A stretch of DNA of 64,000 bases from Larkinella terrae (GCF_009668025.1 NZ_WJXZ01000007.1:1-64000); one strand, 5' to 3'. Shown: positions 8,609-16,915, numbered from the stretch's first letter. Program-made: numbers and translations. The notes: generated by a model from the sequence alone, not told the origin.

Positions 8609-8929
8609 ATGAAAATCAGCCCGCCAGAAGTTGGCCGATATTATTACGTCGGAAATGAACCGACGCTTTTTACGGAAAAACTCCTGCAGGAAATCCTGCC
8701 GCATCACCGTCCCCAACCCATTCGGTTGACCAAGCAATGGTTGACCCTGTTCGGCTTTCGGCCGGATTCCGCCCGCCATTTCTGGTTTTTTCAGGATTTG
8801 AAACTGGTCCCCGGCCTGAATTGCTGGCTGTGCGTGAGCACCCGCCGGTATTTGCATTACGTGCATGAACTCCAGGAATGCTTTGCCGATATTTACCAAA
8901 CCGAACTGCCTCTCAAAACGCAGTCCTAA
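8609..8929 (+). CDS. Small conserved hypothetical protein
   Basis: A 106-residue basic/aromatic protein with no signal peptide or membrane segment. The first ten residues end in a short Tyr-Tyr-Tyr run. The middle LTKQWLTLFGFRPDS and the C-terminal YLHYVHELQECFADIYQTEL resemble small proteins common in Bacteroidota whose C-terminus ends in a hYVHELQNLYFALTG-like helix, often seen near phage or mobile genes; that resemblance is from memory. Function unknown. A clear promoter and palindromic operator precede it, so it is a real, regulated, monocistronic gene. Confidence 0.72.
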   Translation: MKISPPEVGRYYYVGNEPTLFTEKLLQEILPHHRPQPIRLTKQWLTLFGFRPDSARHFWFFQDLKLVPGLNCWLCVSTRRYLHYVHELQECFADIYQTELPLKTQS

Positions 8930-9395
8930 CCATTTCCAACAGCTCCCGGCGGTTTTAGCAGTTTTCCCGGTTTCCGGATAAAATGAAGGCTTTCTGATTC
9001 GTAAGTAGGTTTAGCACGATATTTGCGTATACCTGTTGTCTGATAATTAGGCACTGACCATCTACACCTCCCGCTTCCTTTCAAGAAAAATAGCTGTTGC
9101 TCACAACCGGTTATTCACGGGTATCATTCCAAGGAAACCGCCTGAAATCAGCGCCAGGGCGTTTTGTGGCATATGATTCCGCCAAGTTTTTAGCGCGTTG
9201 AATGCCATTGTCGGCATGTCTAAAGTGCCATTTCCCAGACCGCGTCCAATATTTTAAAGAAATTTTCGCATCCATAGACAAAAAGTTACCATTTAGTTTC
9301 ATTTAGTACACTTATTGCAGGAAACTACTTAGTTACATTCAATTCTTGCCACTTTAACTCCCACTGCACTACCATAACTCAATTGATATACACAA
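8930..9395. other. 466-bp intergenic region before the FIST operon
   Basis: No convincing gene. It contains TTGTCTGATAA at 9036-9046, the motif shared with other EPS units, and a direct repeat CATTTAGT at 9290-9297 and 9300-9307 (period 10 bp, one helical turn). A 63-codon minus-strand frame at 9111-9302 has no protein-like features. Confidence 0.5.
9036..9046. promoter_or_regulatory. TTGTCTGATAA motif, candidate shared operator
   Basis: Exact reverse complement of the TTATCAGACAA sites at 12634 and 30327. Lies 350 bp upstream of the FIST gene. Confidence 0.4.
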
Positions 9396-10535
9396 ATGAA
9401 ACTGAATCAATCTGTTTACAAAGATCAGGCGTGGAATTTTATATCGGAAACGCCGGGTTTTTTGGCTGATAATGTGCAGTTGGTACTGGCGTTCGGTGAA
9501 CGGTTTTTATTGGAACGATTTGATTTATACGACCAGCTTCGGGCGCGTTATCCGAATGCCGACATCGTCATTAATTCAACTTCCGGTGAAATTTACCTCG
9601 ATAAGGTGCACGATGATTCGATTATTGTGACGGCTATTGAGTTTGAAAAAACCGCTGTTCGGACGGTTCAAATCGATATTAGTAAACACACTGAAAGTTA
9701 CAAGGCGGGCGAGAAAATCGCGGAAGCCCTGGACGCACCGGATCTGTCAGCGTTGTTTTTGATTTCCGATGGCAGTTGGGTAAACGGGAGCGACCTGATC
9801 GAAGCGCTCAATCAACTGCTGAAACAGCCGGTTCCCGTATCGGGCGGTTTAGCCGGAGATGGCGCCCGGTTTGAACGGACCGTGGTGGGACTCAACCAGA
9901 ATCCGGCGGCCGGTAAAATTGTCGGCATCGGTTTTTACGGCCACGATCTGAAAGTCGGGCATGGCTCGATGGGCGGCTGGGATGTTTTCGGGCCGGAACG
10001 CGAAGTGACTAAGGCAACGTATAATGTTCTGTATCAGATCGATGACAAGCATGCGCTGGATTTATACAAGGAATATTTAGGGAAATACGCCGAAAGTTTA
10101 CCGTCGGCGGCCCTGCTGTTCCCGCTGTCGATGCGGACAACGGCCGAATCCGAACCGCTGGTAAGAACCATTCTGGCGATTGACGAGGAAACCAAAAGTA
10201 TGACCTTTGCGGGTGAAATGCCCGAAAAAGCGTTGGTGCGGTTTATGAAGGCCAATTTTGACCGACTCATCGATGCCTCGGCTACGGCGGCCAATACGTC
10301 CATGAACCAACTGCATTTTGCGCCCGAACTGGCGATCCTGGTTAGCTGTATCGGCCGGAAACTGGTATTGGGGCAGCGGACTGAAGAAGAAGTGGAAGCG
10401 GCCCGGGAAGTATTCGGGAACAATGCGGTGATGACCGGTTTTTATTCGTACGGCGAGATTTCGCCTTTACAATCCAGCGCCCGGTGCGAACTGCACAACC
10501 AAACGATGACCGTAACGGTCTTTTCTGAGAATTGA
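9396..10535 (+). CDS. FIST domain sensory protein
   Basis: A 379-residue soluble protein with a FIST-N domain (about 25-215; landmarks INSTSGEIY, SVSGGLAGDG-like SGGLAGDGARF) and FIST-C domain (about 220-375; ending NNAVMTGFYSYGEISP). FIST proteins are thought to bind small ligands, perhaps amino acids, and feed signals to kinases. The stop is 3 bp from the start of a hybrid histidine kinase that has no input domain of its own beyond a coiled coil, so this protein is the likely sensor for that kinase. ATG start; no signal peptide, hence cytoplasmic. Confidence 0.88.
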   Translation: MKLNQSVYKDQAWNFISETPGFLADNVQLVLAFGERFLLERFDLYDQLRARYPNADIVINSTSGEIYLDKVHDDSIIVTAIEFEKTAVRTVQIDISKHTESYKAGEKIAEALDAPDLSALFLISDGSWVNGSDLIEALNQLLKQPVPVSGGLAGDGARFERTVVGLNQNPAAGKIVGIGFYGHDLKVGHGSMGGWDVFGPEREVTKATYNVLYQIDDKHALDLYKEYLGKYAESLPSAALLFPLSMRTTAESEPLVRTILAIDEETKSMTFAGEMPEKALVRFMKANFDRLIDASATAANTSMNQLHFAPELAILVSCIGRKLVLGQRTEEEVEAAREVFGNNAVMTGFYSYGEISPLQSSARCELHNQTMTVTVFSEN

Positions 10536-10538
10536 TCC

Positions 10539-12062
10539 ATGGAAACAACTGACCTTCATAAACTGCTTGCCCGACAAATCAACAAGCATCTGACGGACGA
10601 ATGCCTGCAACACGAACGGTTTCAGCATTTTGTAAAAGCCGTCAACGACTCTTACCGGAACTTCGATCGGGACAAGGAGTTATTCGAACATTCAGCGCTT
10701 CTGAACGAAAAAGAGTATGCGACGATCAATCTCAAGCTGAAGGAGGAAATCAGTCAGCGTCGGCAGTCGGAAGAAAAACTGATCGAAGCCATCAAATCGA
10801 TGGAAATTCCGGGCGATGATGAAATGCCGGTTTTCGGACCCGAAAACCTGGTTGCGCTGGTCGATTTTCTGCAAAAGCAGATTGAAAACCGCAAGCAGAT
10901 CGAGAACGAACTGCGGACGGCTAAAGAAATTGCCGAAAATGCAACCCTGGCCAAATCGGATTTTCTGTCCATGATGAGCCACGAAATCCGGACGCCCCTC
11001 AACGGTATTGTCGGCATGACCTACCTGATGAGCCAGGAAGAGGTGTCACCAACACTGGCGGAAAATCTCAAAACCCTGCAGTTTTCGATTGAACACCTGC
11101 AGGCCCTGATCAACGACATTCTGGATTTCAGCAAGATTGAAGCGGGCAAAGTTGATCTGGAAGAAGCTAGTTTTGACTTTAAACACCTGGTTTCCAATAT
11201 CAAACGGGCACATCAGTTCAAAGCGGAGGAAAACGGCACCCGGATCAAACTGATGGTGGACGACGACATTCCCGATTCGCTGCTGGGCGATTCGCTGCGG
11301 ATTGGTCAGGTATTGTCCAACCTGGTTTCCAACGCCATCAAGTTTACCAAAAAAGGTACGATTACCATCGAATTGTCGCTGCTCCATAAGGATGACGAAG
11401 TGGCCTCGATTTACGTTTCGGTGCAGGATACCGGGATCGGCATTGCGCCCGAAAAGCAGGAGGCTATTTTCGAAATGTTTACGCAGGCCAATTCCGCAAC
11501 CACCCGGCAATTTGGTGGAACCGGACTTGGACTGGTGATTACCAAGCGGTTACTGGAACTGCACGGCAGCAAGATCGAAGTTGAAAGTGAGGAAGGAAAA
11601 GGTGCCAAGTTTTCTTTCAAGCTTGATTTACGCATCAGTTCCGGCGTCAAGCAGTCGTACGCTCTGATGGATACCATCAACGACCAGACGCTGAAAGGGG
11701 TCAGGATTTTGCTGGTGGAGGATTATCCCGTGAATGTAAAGGTCGCGCTCAAGTTCCTGAGCCGCTGGGGAGTTGTGGTCGATGTAGCTGAAAATGGTCA
11801 GATTGGCCTCGAAAAATTCCTGGCGGGTTCTTACGACCTCATTCTGATGGACTTGCAAATGCCGGTGATGGACGGATATACGTCGACGCAGCAGATCCGG
11901 GAAACCGATACGAAAATTCCGGTGATTGCGCTAACGGCTTCGGCAACCTACAGCAACCGCGACCGGGCGATTAACGCCGGGATCAACGATTACGTAACGA
12001 AACCGTTCAATCCCAACGACTTGTTTCAGAAGATTGCCAAATATTGCCACCGGCTGAATTAA
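10539..12062 (+). CDS. Soluble hybrid histidine kinase with C-terminal receiver
   Basis: A 507-residue cytoplasmic kinase. Residues 1-135 are helical/coiled coil without membrane segments. HisKA contains SHEIRTPLNG with phosphorylatable His148. The ATPase domain has the N box NAIKF, G1 DTGIGI and G2 GTGLGL. The receiver (about 390-505) has VEDYPVN, acceptor Asp438 in LILMDLQMP and the KPF lysine. The HPt gene follows directly and the FIST gene precedes by 3 bp, giving a compact phosphorelay: FIST input, HisKA, receiver, separate HPt, then probably the response regulator at 12804. Confidence 0.95.
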   Translation: METTDLHKLLARQINKHLTDECLQHERFQHFVKAVNDSYRNFDRDKELFEHSALLNEKEYATINLKLKEEISQRRQSEEKLIEAIKSMEIPGDDEMPVFGPENLVALVDFLQKQIENRKQIENELRTAKEIAENATLAKSDFLSMMSHEIRTPLNGIVGMTYLMSQEEVSPTLAENLKTLQFSIEHLQALINDILDFSKIEAGKVDLEEASFDFKHLVSNIKRAHQFKAEENGTRIKLMVDDDIPDSLLGDSLRIGQVLSNLVSNAIKFTKKGTITIELSLLHKDDEVASIYVSVQDTGIGIAPEKQEAIFEMFTQANSATTRQFGGTGLGLVITKRLLELHGSKIEVESEEGKGAKFSFKLDLRISSGVKQSYALMDTINDQTLKGVRILLVEDYPVNVKVALKFLSRWGVVVDVAENGQIGLEKFLAGSYDLILMDLQMPVMDGYTSTQQIRETDTKIPVIALTASATYSNRDRAINAGINDYVTKPFNPNDLFQKIAKYCHRLN

Positions 12063-12118
12063 AAACCGCCGAAAAAACCACACCTGATTTCCCATCCACC
12101 CTTTATTTTTCAATAGGT

Positions 12119-12493
12119 ATGGAACATCCCGCCGACAATGGTATCGATTTTTTAGATCGTGAACGCTTGGTGCGGCTCTATGAAGACGATACCGAAATGC
12201 TCATTTCGGCAATCGAGACTTTTCTGGATGAAGTAGTGATCAGCTTTTCGGAACTGGAAAACCTGACCGGGTCGCAGAACTGGGAGGGTTTGAGCGAACT
12301 AACGCACCAACTGAGGCCCTGGCTGGGTATGGTGGGACTGACCAGTCTGGAAACCAGGCTGTGGGAAATTGAAATGCTGGCCAGGGAAAATCCGAACGCC
12401 GAAATACTCATGATTTCCTGTACGGATTTCAACCGAAACCTGAGCAAAATGACTCCGATCCTGCAACTTGAATTGAAAGAATTAACCAAATAG
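12119..12493 (+). CDS. HPt phosphotransfer protein
   Basis: A 124-residue four-helix HPt protein. The phosphotransfer residue is His63 in LTHQLRPWLGMVG, matching the HPt pattern AHxLKGxxxxxG. An upstream TTG at 12044 in the same frame would overlap the kinase gene and add 25 residues of disordered sequence; the ATG at 12119 starts right at the domain and is preferred. It completes the relay of the preceding hybrid kinase, which lacks its own HPt. Partner receivers could be those at 12804, 13249 or 36617. Confidence 0.88.
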   Translation: MEHPADNGIDFLDRERLVRLYEDDTEMLISAIETFLDEVVISFSELENLTGSQNWEGLSELTHQLRPWLGMVGLTSLETRLWEIEMLARENPNAEILMISCTDFNRNLSKMTPILQLELKELTK

Positions 12494-12633
12494 CACTCGA
12501 TTTAGATTGAATAAAAATATGCAGATAACAATGCTTCAAATGTTCTGATAATCAGATATAGAATTATTAAATATTAGTTAAATAAGTTCATTTTCAAGCT
12601 AAATGGCTCGTTTTTTGTGAATATTAGTTATAT

Positions 12634-12644
12634 TTATCAGACAA
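12634..12644. promoter_or_regulatory. TTATCAGACAA motif, candidate shared operator
   Basis: Identical 11-mer at 30327 and, inverted, at 9036. Lies 160 bp upstream of the response regulator. Confidence 0.4.
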
Positions 12645-12728
12645 TAATTAAATTAGATAGGATTGTAGTACGGTTTTTGTAGTTGCTTCAATAAGGGTAG
12701 CGCGCATGATACTTGCTACGAACAAATA

Positions 12729-12774
12729 GCTGGGTTTGATGAAACTGAATACCCACCGTATCAAACCCGGCTTT
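12729..12774 (+). terminator. Terminator-like hairpin, possible attenuator
   Basis: A 12-bp stem (GCTGGGTTTGAT / ATCAAACCCGGC, one G-U pair) with a 19-base loop is followed by TTTT. It is 236 bp past the HPt stop but only 30 bp before the response regulator ATG, too close for a promoter to fit comfortably between. It may therefore act as an attenuator in the leader of the regulator/sugar transferase unit. Confidence 0.5.
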
Positions 12775-12803
12775 TGAATGTTTAAATAGTTACAATTCAT
12801 TTT

Positions 12804-13214
12804 ATGGAAAACCAATACCATGTTCTTGTTGTAGAAGATGATACGTACATTCGTAAAGTTCTTCGCCATACTCTGAAAGCTGAATTTGTAATCACAACGC
12901 TGAATAACGGGATTGAAGCGATGGATTGGTTGGAAGCGGGAAATCCTGTCGATATTATTATCACCGACTTGCAAATGCCGTACCTGAGCGGCCAGGACCT
13001 GATCAAAACCATCCGGGCCAGTTCGTTGTTGCGTCAGGTTCCGATCATCGTATTGTCCACCTTCACCGATAGTGCTACCAAGATTGCTTGTCTGGAGCAA
13101 GGCGCTGATGACTATATGATTAAGCCATTCAACCCGATGGAGGTAAGGGCCAAAATCAACGCGATTCTCCGCCGGAGTGGTGCCACTACACCCTCGTCTT
13201 CCACCGGAAACTGA
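12804..13214 (+). CDS. Single-domain response regulator
   Basis: A 136-residue stand-alone receiver. All key residues are present: acidic pair in VVEDD, acceptor Asp55 in IITDLQMP, Ser85/Thr region in IVLSTF and Lys107 in MIKPF. There is no output domain; the last ten residues are a Ser/Thr-rich tail. It is the natural phosphate acceptor for the HPt protein encoded just upstream. The next gene starts 34 bp downstream and carries a degenerate receiver fused to a sugar transferase, suggesting that signalling acts by protein-protein contact on polysaccharide synthesis rather than on DNA. Confidence 0.93.
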   Translation: MENQYHVLVVEDDTYIRKVLRHTLKAEFVITTLNNGIEAMDWLEAGNPVDIIITDLQMPYLSGQDLIKTIRASSLLRQVPIIVLSTFTDSATKIACLEQGADDYMIKPFNPMEVRAKINAILRRSGATTPSSSTGN

Positions 13215-13248
13215 CCATCTTTCTGATTCTTCCTAGCTCTCGATCATC

Positions 13249-14433
13249 ATGATGACGGCTTTAGCAAACGGAACAACTTATCGGGTTTTATACGTTGAAG
13301 ATGACCCGCAAATGGCCGCGACTTTTAATCGGGCGTTTGGCGAAACCGCTTCGATTACGATTGTAACCAGTTTGGAAGAAGCTCTCTTTTGTCTGGATGC
13401 CGACCCGTCGATTGATCTCGTGGTTTACAATGACCGCCTGAACAGTGCTTCTTTTCTGAACAGGATCAAGGACAAGCCGAATTCCGGGCGGTTTTCAACC
13501 ATTTTGCTGACTGGCGAAGGCTCCATTGACCTGGGTGCCGAGCCATACCACGGGCGGGTTACCGATGTTTTTCATTACGGCTATTCCGAAGCGGCTTTTC
13601 AAACGCGCCTGTCGTATCTGATTCTGAAAAAGCAGTATGCGGAGAAAAAGCAGGTAGTCGAAAGCGAAGGCGGGGAGCACAAACACACGAAGGTGCGAAT
13701 GCCCATTGGAAAGCGGATTTTCGACATTACGCTGTCGTTTTTCCTGCTGCTGATGATTTCACCCATTCTGCTGGTGGTGGCTATTCTGGTTAAACTCGAT
13801 TCGAAAGGTCCGATTTTTTACGGTTCCAAGCGCGTGGGCATGGGCTACAAAGTGTTCAACATGTACAAGTTCCGGACGATGCGGACGGATGCCGACCAGA
13901 TGCTGGCCAGCATGGCATCGAAGAATATGTACAACGTGAAAAAAGCGGAAGAACCGGTCGACCAGATTTGCGACGAATGCCAGCTGGTCGGTTCCTGCCA
14001 GCGTCCGCTTTTTCTGGACGACAAGCAGGTGTGCGAAAAAGTGTATTTCCGCAACGAGAAGGCGAAAGCGATGTTTTCGAAATTCAAGGAAGATCCCCGC
14101 GTGACGCGACTGGGCAAAATTCTGCGTAATACCAGTATTGATGAGCTTCCCCAGTTTTATAACATTCTCCGGGGCGATATGTCGTTCGTTGGCAACCGGC
14201 CGCTGCCGCCTTACGAAGCCGAGAAACTGACTGCTTCGGGATACGCCCGGCGGTTTGCAGCTCCGGCCGGTCTGACGGGTCTGTGGCAGGTGACCAAGCG
14301 GGGCGGAGCCGCCGTTTCGGATCAGGAACGCATTCAACTCGACGTGCTTTATGCCAAAAAATACTCCTTCCGGACCGATTTAATGATTGTAATACGAACA
14401 CTGAAAGCGGTATGGCAAAAGGAGAACGTGTAG
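13249..14433 (+). CDS. Degenerate receiver fused to polyprenyl-phosphate sugar-1-phosphate transferase
   Basis: A 394-residue fusion. Residues about 8-125 have the receiver fold pattern (VLYVEDDP at the acidic pocket), but the acceptor position reads LVVYN with Asn61, followed by Asp62, and the KPF lysine is replaced (VFHYGYS). Residues about 145-390 are a bacterial sugar transferase of the WcaJ/PglC superfamily: membrane hairpin LSFFLLLMISPILLVVAILV, then KRVGMGYKVFNMYKFRTM and the LRNTSIDELPQFYNIL and GLTGLWQV blocks. An insertion carries four cysteines (241, 244, 250, 262; CxxC-x5-C-x11-C), a possible metal site known in related Bacteroidota proteins. It should start repeat-unit assembly by loading the first sugar-phosphate on undecaprenyl phosphate. 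The last 22 bp overlap the next gene. Confidence 0.93.
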   Translation: MMTALANGTTYRVLYVEDDPQMAATFNRAFGETASITIVTSLEEALFCLDADPSIDLVVYNDRLNSASFLNRIKDKPNSGRFSTILLTGEGSIDLGAEPYHGRVTDVFHYGYSEAAFQTRLSYLILKKQYAEKKQVVESEGGEHKHTKVRMPIGKRIFDITLSFFLLLMISPILLVVAILVKLDSKGPIFYGSKRVGMGYKVFNMYKFRTMRTDADQMLASMASKNMYNVKKAEEPVDQICDECQLVGSCQRPLFLDDKQVCEKVYFRNEKAKAMFSKFKEDPRVTRLGKILRNTSIDELPQFYNILRGDMSFVGNRPLPPYEAEKLTASGYARRFAAPAGLTGLWQVTKRGGAAVSDQERIQLDVLYAKKYSFRTDLMIVIRTLKAVWQKENV

Positions 14434-15365
14434 ACAGCGCACCGCTAATTTCGCTGATTACAATCAATTACAACCAGGCAGTGGTGACCTGCCAGTTGCT
14501 GGAATCGACCCGGCGGTTAAAATACCCGCGTTTTGAAGTTATCGTGGTTGATAACGCGTCCGTTGAAGATCCGACCGATCTCATCATGAGCGGCAATTAT
14601 CCCAACGTGAAAGTCGTCGTCAGCCCGGTCAATCTCGGGTTTTCGGGCGGCAACAACCTCGGAATGCAACATGCCAGCGGTGACTACTTTTTTTTCCTGA
14701 ACAACGACACCGAGGTGACGCCGGATCTGTTGCATCAACTGCTGGAGCCTTTCCAAACCAATCCGAAAATCGGGATTACCTGCCCCAAAATTCGCTATTA
14801 CGATCACCCGACCGTCATTCAGTACGCCGGTTATTATCCATTGAACCGGTATACGGGCCGCACCTGGTCAATTGGCCTGGGCGAAACCGATCGCGGTCAG
14901 CACGACAAATCGGGACTCACCAATTTTGCCCACGGCGCTGCCATGATGGCCAGCCGCCGGGCGGTTGAGATAGGAGGGGCGATGGACGAATCGTTCTTTT
15001 TGTATTACGAAGAACTGGACTGGTCGATGCAGATTCAGCGGGCCGGTTTTCAGATTTATTACCAGGCTTCGGCCCTGATTTACCACAAGGAATCGATCAG
15101 CGTGGGTAAAACCAATCCCATGAAGGTTTATTACCACACGCGAAACCGCTTATTGTTCATGCGGAGAAATGTCAGCGGTTTTCCGTTGTTTTTCTTCGTC
15201 CTGTATTACTTCTGTTTTGCGCTCACCAAAGCGGCAATCGTTTATGCCGTTAAACGACAAACGGCGTATCTCGTCGCGCTGAAAAATGCCGTCCTCTGGC
15301 ATTTTACGAATAAGATTCACCGACCGGAAAAAGAAGTTTTCCCGCCCGTGATTGCGGGTGTTTAA
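14412..15365 (+). CDS. GT2 family glycosyltransferase (rhamnosyltransferase-like)
   Basis: A 317-residue GT-A enzyme. Residues about 12-120 show ISLITINYN, VVDNASVED and the metal-binding FLNNDTEVTPD; FFLYYEELDWSMQIQ is the usual acceptor-side ED motif. A hydrophobic stretch near 255-280 may dock it to the membrane. The ATG at 14412 overlaps the sugar transferase gene by 22 bp; a longer upstream frame reads through that gene and is not used. It probably adds an early sugar to the lipid-linked repeat unit. Confidence 0.9.
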   Translation: MAKGERVDSAPLISLITINYNQAVVTCQLLESTRRLKYPRFEVIVVDNASVEDPTDLIMSGNYPNVKVVVSPVNLGFSGGNNLGMQHASGDYFFFLNNDTEVTPDLLHQLLEPFQTNPKIGITCPKIRYYDHPTVIQYAGYYPLNRYTGRTWSIGLGETDRGQHDKSGLTNFAHGAAMMASRRAVEIGGAMDESFFLYYEELDWSMQIQRAGFQIYYQASALIYHKESISVGKTNPMKVYYHTRNRLLFMRRNVSGFPLFFFVLYYFCFALTKAAIVYAVKRQTAYLVALKNAVLWHFTNKIHRPEKEVFPPVIAGV

Positions 15366-15377
15366 CGACTCTTTTTT

Positions 15378-16577
15378 ATGGAAATCGTATTGGCAGCCTG
15401 TGGCTGTATCGTCCTTTATACGTACTTCGGATACGCGTTGATTGTATGGATTCTGATTCGGATTCGGGGGCAGCGACCGGTTTTGAAGACCGACACGGCT
15501 TTTATGCCCGACGTAACGTTGATTATTCCGGCTTACAACGAGAGGGCTTTCCTGCCGCTCAAAGTGGCCAACTCGTTGGGTCAAACGTATTCTCCCGATC
15601 GGATTCAGTTTTTATTCGTCACCGAAGGATCGACGGACGGTTCTGCTGAATTTCTGCTTTCTGAGTATGGCTCAAGAGTAAAAATTCTGGGGGGCACGGA
15701 GCGCCTGGGCAAAGTAGCCGCCATGAACCGGGCCATGCAGCAGGTAACCACGCCACTGGCTATTTTCACTGATGCCAACACGATCCTGAATACGCAGGCG
15801 GTTGAAAAAATTGTCAGTCATTTTCGGGACCCGGAAGTGGGAGCCGTAGCGGGCGAAAAGCGGATTCTGACCAATGCCAGCGAGTCGGCGGCCGGTTCGG
15901 GCGAGGGGCTCTACTGGAAATACGAATCCCTGCTTAAACAACTCGATTCGGAATTGTACACCATTGTGGGGGCCGCCGGTGAATTATTTGCCATTCGGAC
16001 GGAACTATACGAACCGGTTGAAACAGATACCATTCTCGACGATTTTGTCATTTCCCTGCGAATTGCCGGACAAGGATACCGGGTGGCTTATGAGCCGGAA
16101 GCTTTCGCCATGGAACGCCCTTCGTTCTCGATTGTTGACGAACAGAAGCGGAAAATACGGATTGCCGCGGGCGGTTTTCAGTCGATGGTGCGTCTCAAAT
16201 ACCTGCTGAATCCGTTTCGGTATGGCTGGCTCACCTTCGAGTACGTTTCGCACCGGGTGATGCGATGGGCGCTGGTGCCGTTTTGTCTGCCACTGATTCT
16301 GCTCGCGAATGCGTACCTGGCCATCGAAGCTTTTTCGTCGCCCTCTCCCTGGGCACACGGCTGGTCGGCCCTATTTATTCTCCAGTGCCTTTTTTACACT
16401 GCCGCTTGGGTGGGCTACGGGTTAGAGAAAAAGCGGTTAAAATGGGCAGCGGTTTTTATCCCTTTTTACTTTACCTTCATGAATGCGTGCATTCTGGCGG
16501 GACTGGCGCGGTATTTGAAAGGCGCTCAGTCCGGAACCTGGGAAAAAGTCCGCCGGGCCGATGAGATGGGCATTTGA
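15378..16577 (+). CDS. Membrane GT2 glycosyltransferase with altered nucleotide-binding motif
   Basis: A 399-residue processive-type GT2 with one N-terminal membrane segment (about 3-25) and three or four C-terminal ones (about 295-385). The GT-A core has IIPAYNE, FTDANT, GEKRI, ILDDFVISLRI and a QKRKIRIAAGG motif in the QxxRW position. Where the family (and the close paralogue at 37292) has VDDGSTDG, this protein has VTEGSTDG, so the first aspartate that normally contacts the nucleotide is missing. It may still work with Glu, use a different donor, or be a non-catalytic partner. Twelve bp follow the previous gene; same operon. Confidence 0.9.
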   Translation: MEIVLAACGCIVLYTYFGYALIVWILIRIRGQRPVLKTDTAFMPDVTLIIPAYNERAFLPLKVANSLGQTYSPDRIQFLFVTEGSTDGSAEFLLSEYGSRVKILGGTERLGKVAAMNRAMQQVTTPLAIFTDANTILNTQAVEKIVSHFRDPEVGAVAGEKRILTNASESAAGSGEGLYWKYESLLKQLDSELYTIVGAAGELFAIRTELYEPVETDTILDDFVISLRIAGQGYRVAYEPEAFAMERPSFSIVDEQKRKIRIAAGGFQSMVRLKYLLNPFRYGWLTFEYVSHRVMRWALVPFCLPLILLANAYLAIEAFSSPSPWAHGWSALFILQCLFYTAAWVGYGLEKKRLKWAAVFIPFYFTFMNACILAGLARYLKGAQSGTWEKVRRADEMGI

Positions 16578-16724
16578 CCCACAACTTCGTTATACCTCCC
16601 TGATTTACCTGTTAGTACTACCTGCTCATACCTCCCGGAGAAATAACAGGCGATTCTAAAATCGTAACGACTATTACTTACTCTTAGAGATTGTCCAAAA
16701 ATAGTAAATCATGTTTTCTATGGT

Positions 16725-16804
16725 GCCCCCAACCCCCTAAAGGCCGGGCGGCCGGTGCCGGGCTTTAATCGGCATTTTAAAGCCCCCTTTAGGGGGTTGG
16801 GGGC
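16725..16804. repeat. Palindromic intergenic repeat, family A, copy 1
   Basis: Perfect 19-bp terminal inverted repeats (GCCCCCAACCCCCTAAAGG at 16725-16743 and its complement at 16786-16804). The interior includes CTTTAATCGGCATTTT next to AAAGCCCCC. The copy at 54634-54703 has the same arms and the same core in reverse orientation. Confidence 0.85.
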
Positions 16805-16904
16805 CGACCGAAGAAAGGGAAAATTTGAATTTTAGACAGTCACTTACTATTGATCAGTAAATGACTTTTTCTACGAAAGAAACGTTCTTGTGCGGTTAAT
16901 TTAT

Positions 16905-16915
16905 TTTGTCTGTTA
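16905..16915. promoter_or_regulatory. TTTGTCTGTTA, variant of the shared motif
   Basis: Within TATTTTGTCTGTTA; one mismatch from TTGTCTGATA. A second variant in the same intergenic region lies at 17537. Confidence 0.3.

Larger units (their letters stand above)
12494..12803. other. 310-bp AT-rich leader before the response regulator
   Basis: No gene seen. It holds a palindrome CTGATAATCAG at 12545-12555, the TTATCAGACAA motif at 12634-12644 and a terminator-like hairpin at 12729-12774 only about 30 bp before the next start codon. Confidence 0.5.

Noticed and set aside
8609-8929. Calling the small protein a phage protein
   Set aside because: Resemblance to small proteins near phage genes is from memory only and no phage gene is nearby; left as hypothetical.
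9111-9302. Possible small minus-strand gene of 63 codons
   Set aside because: Charged, no signal peptide or domain, overlaps the phased direct repeat, no promoter or partner.
14283-14411. N-terminal extension of the GT2 gene to 14283
   Set aside because: Reads through the sugar transferase C-terminus in another frame; the ATG at 14412 starts just before the GT-A fold.
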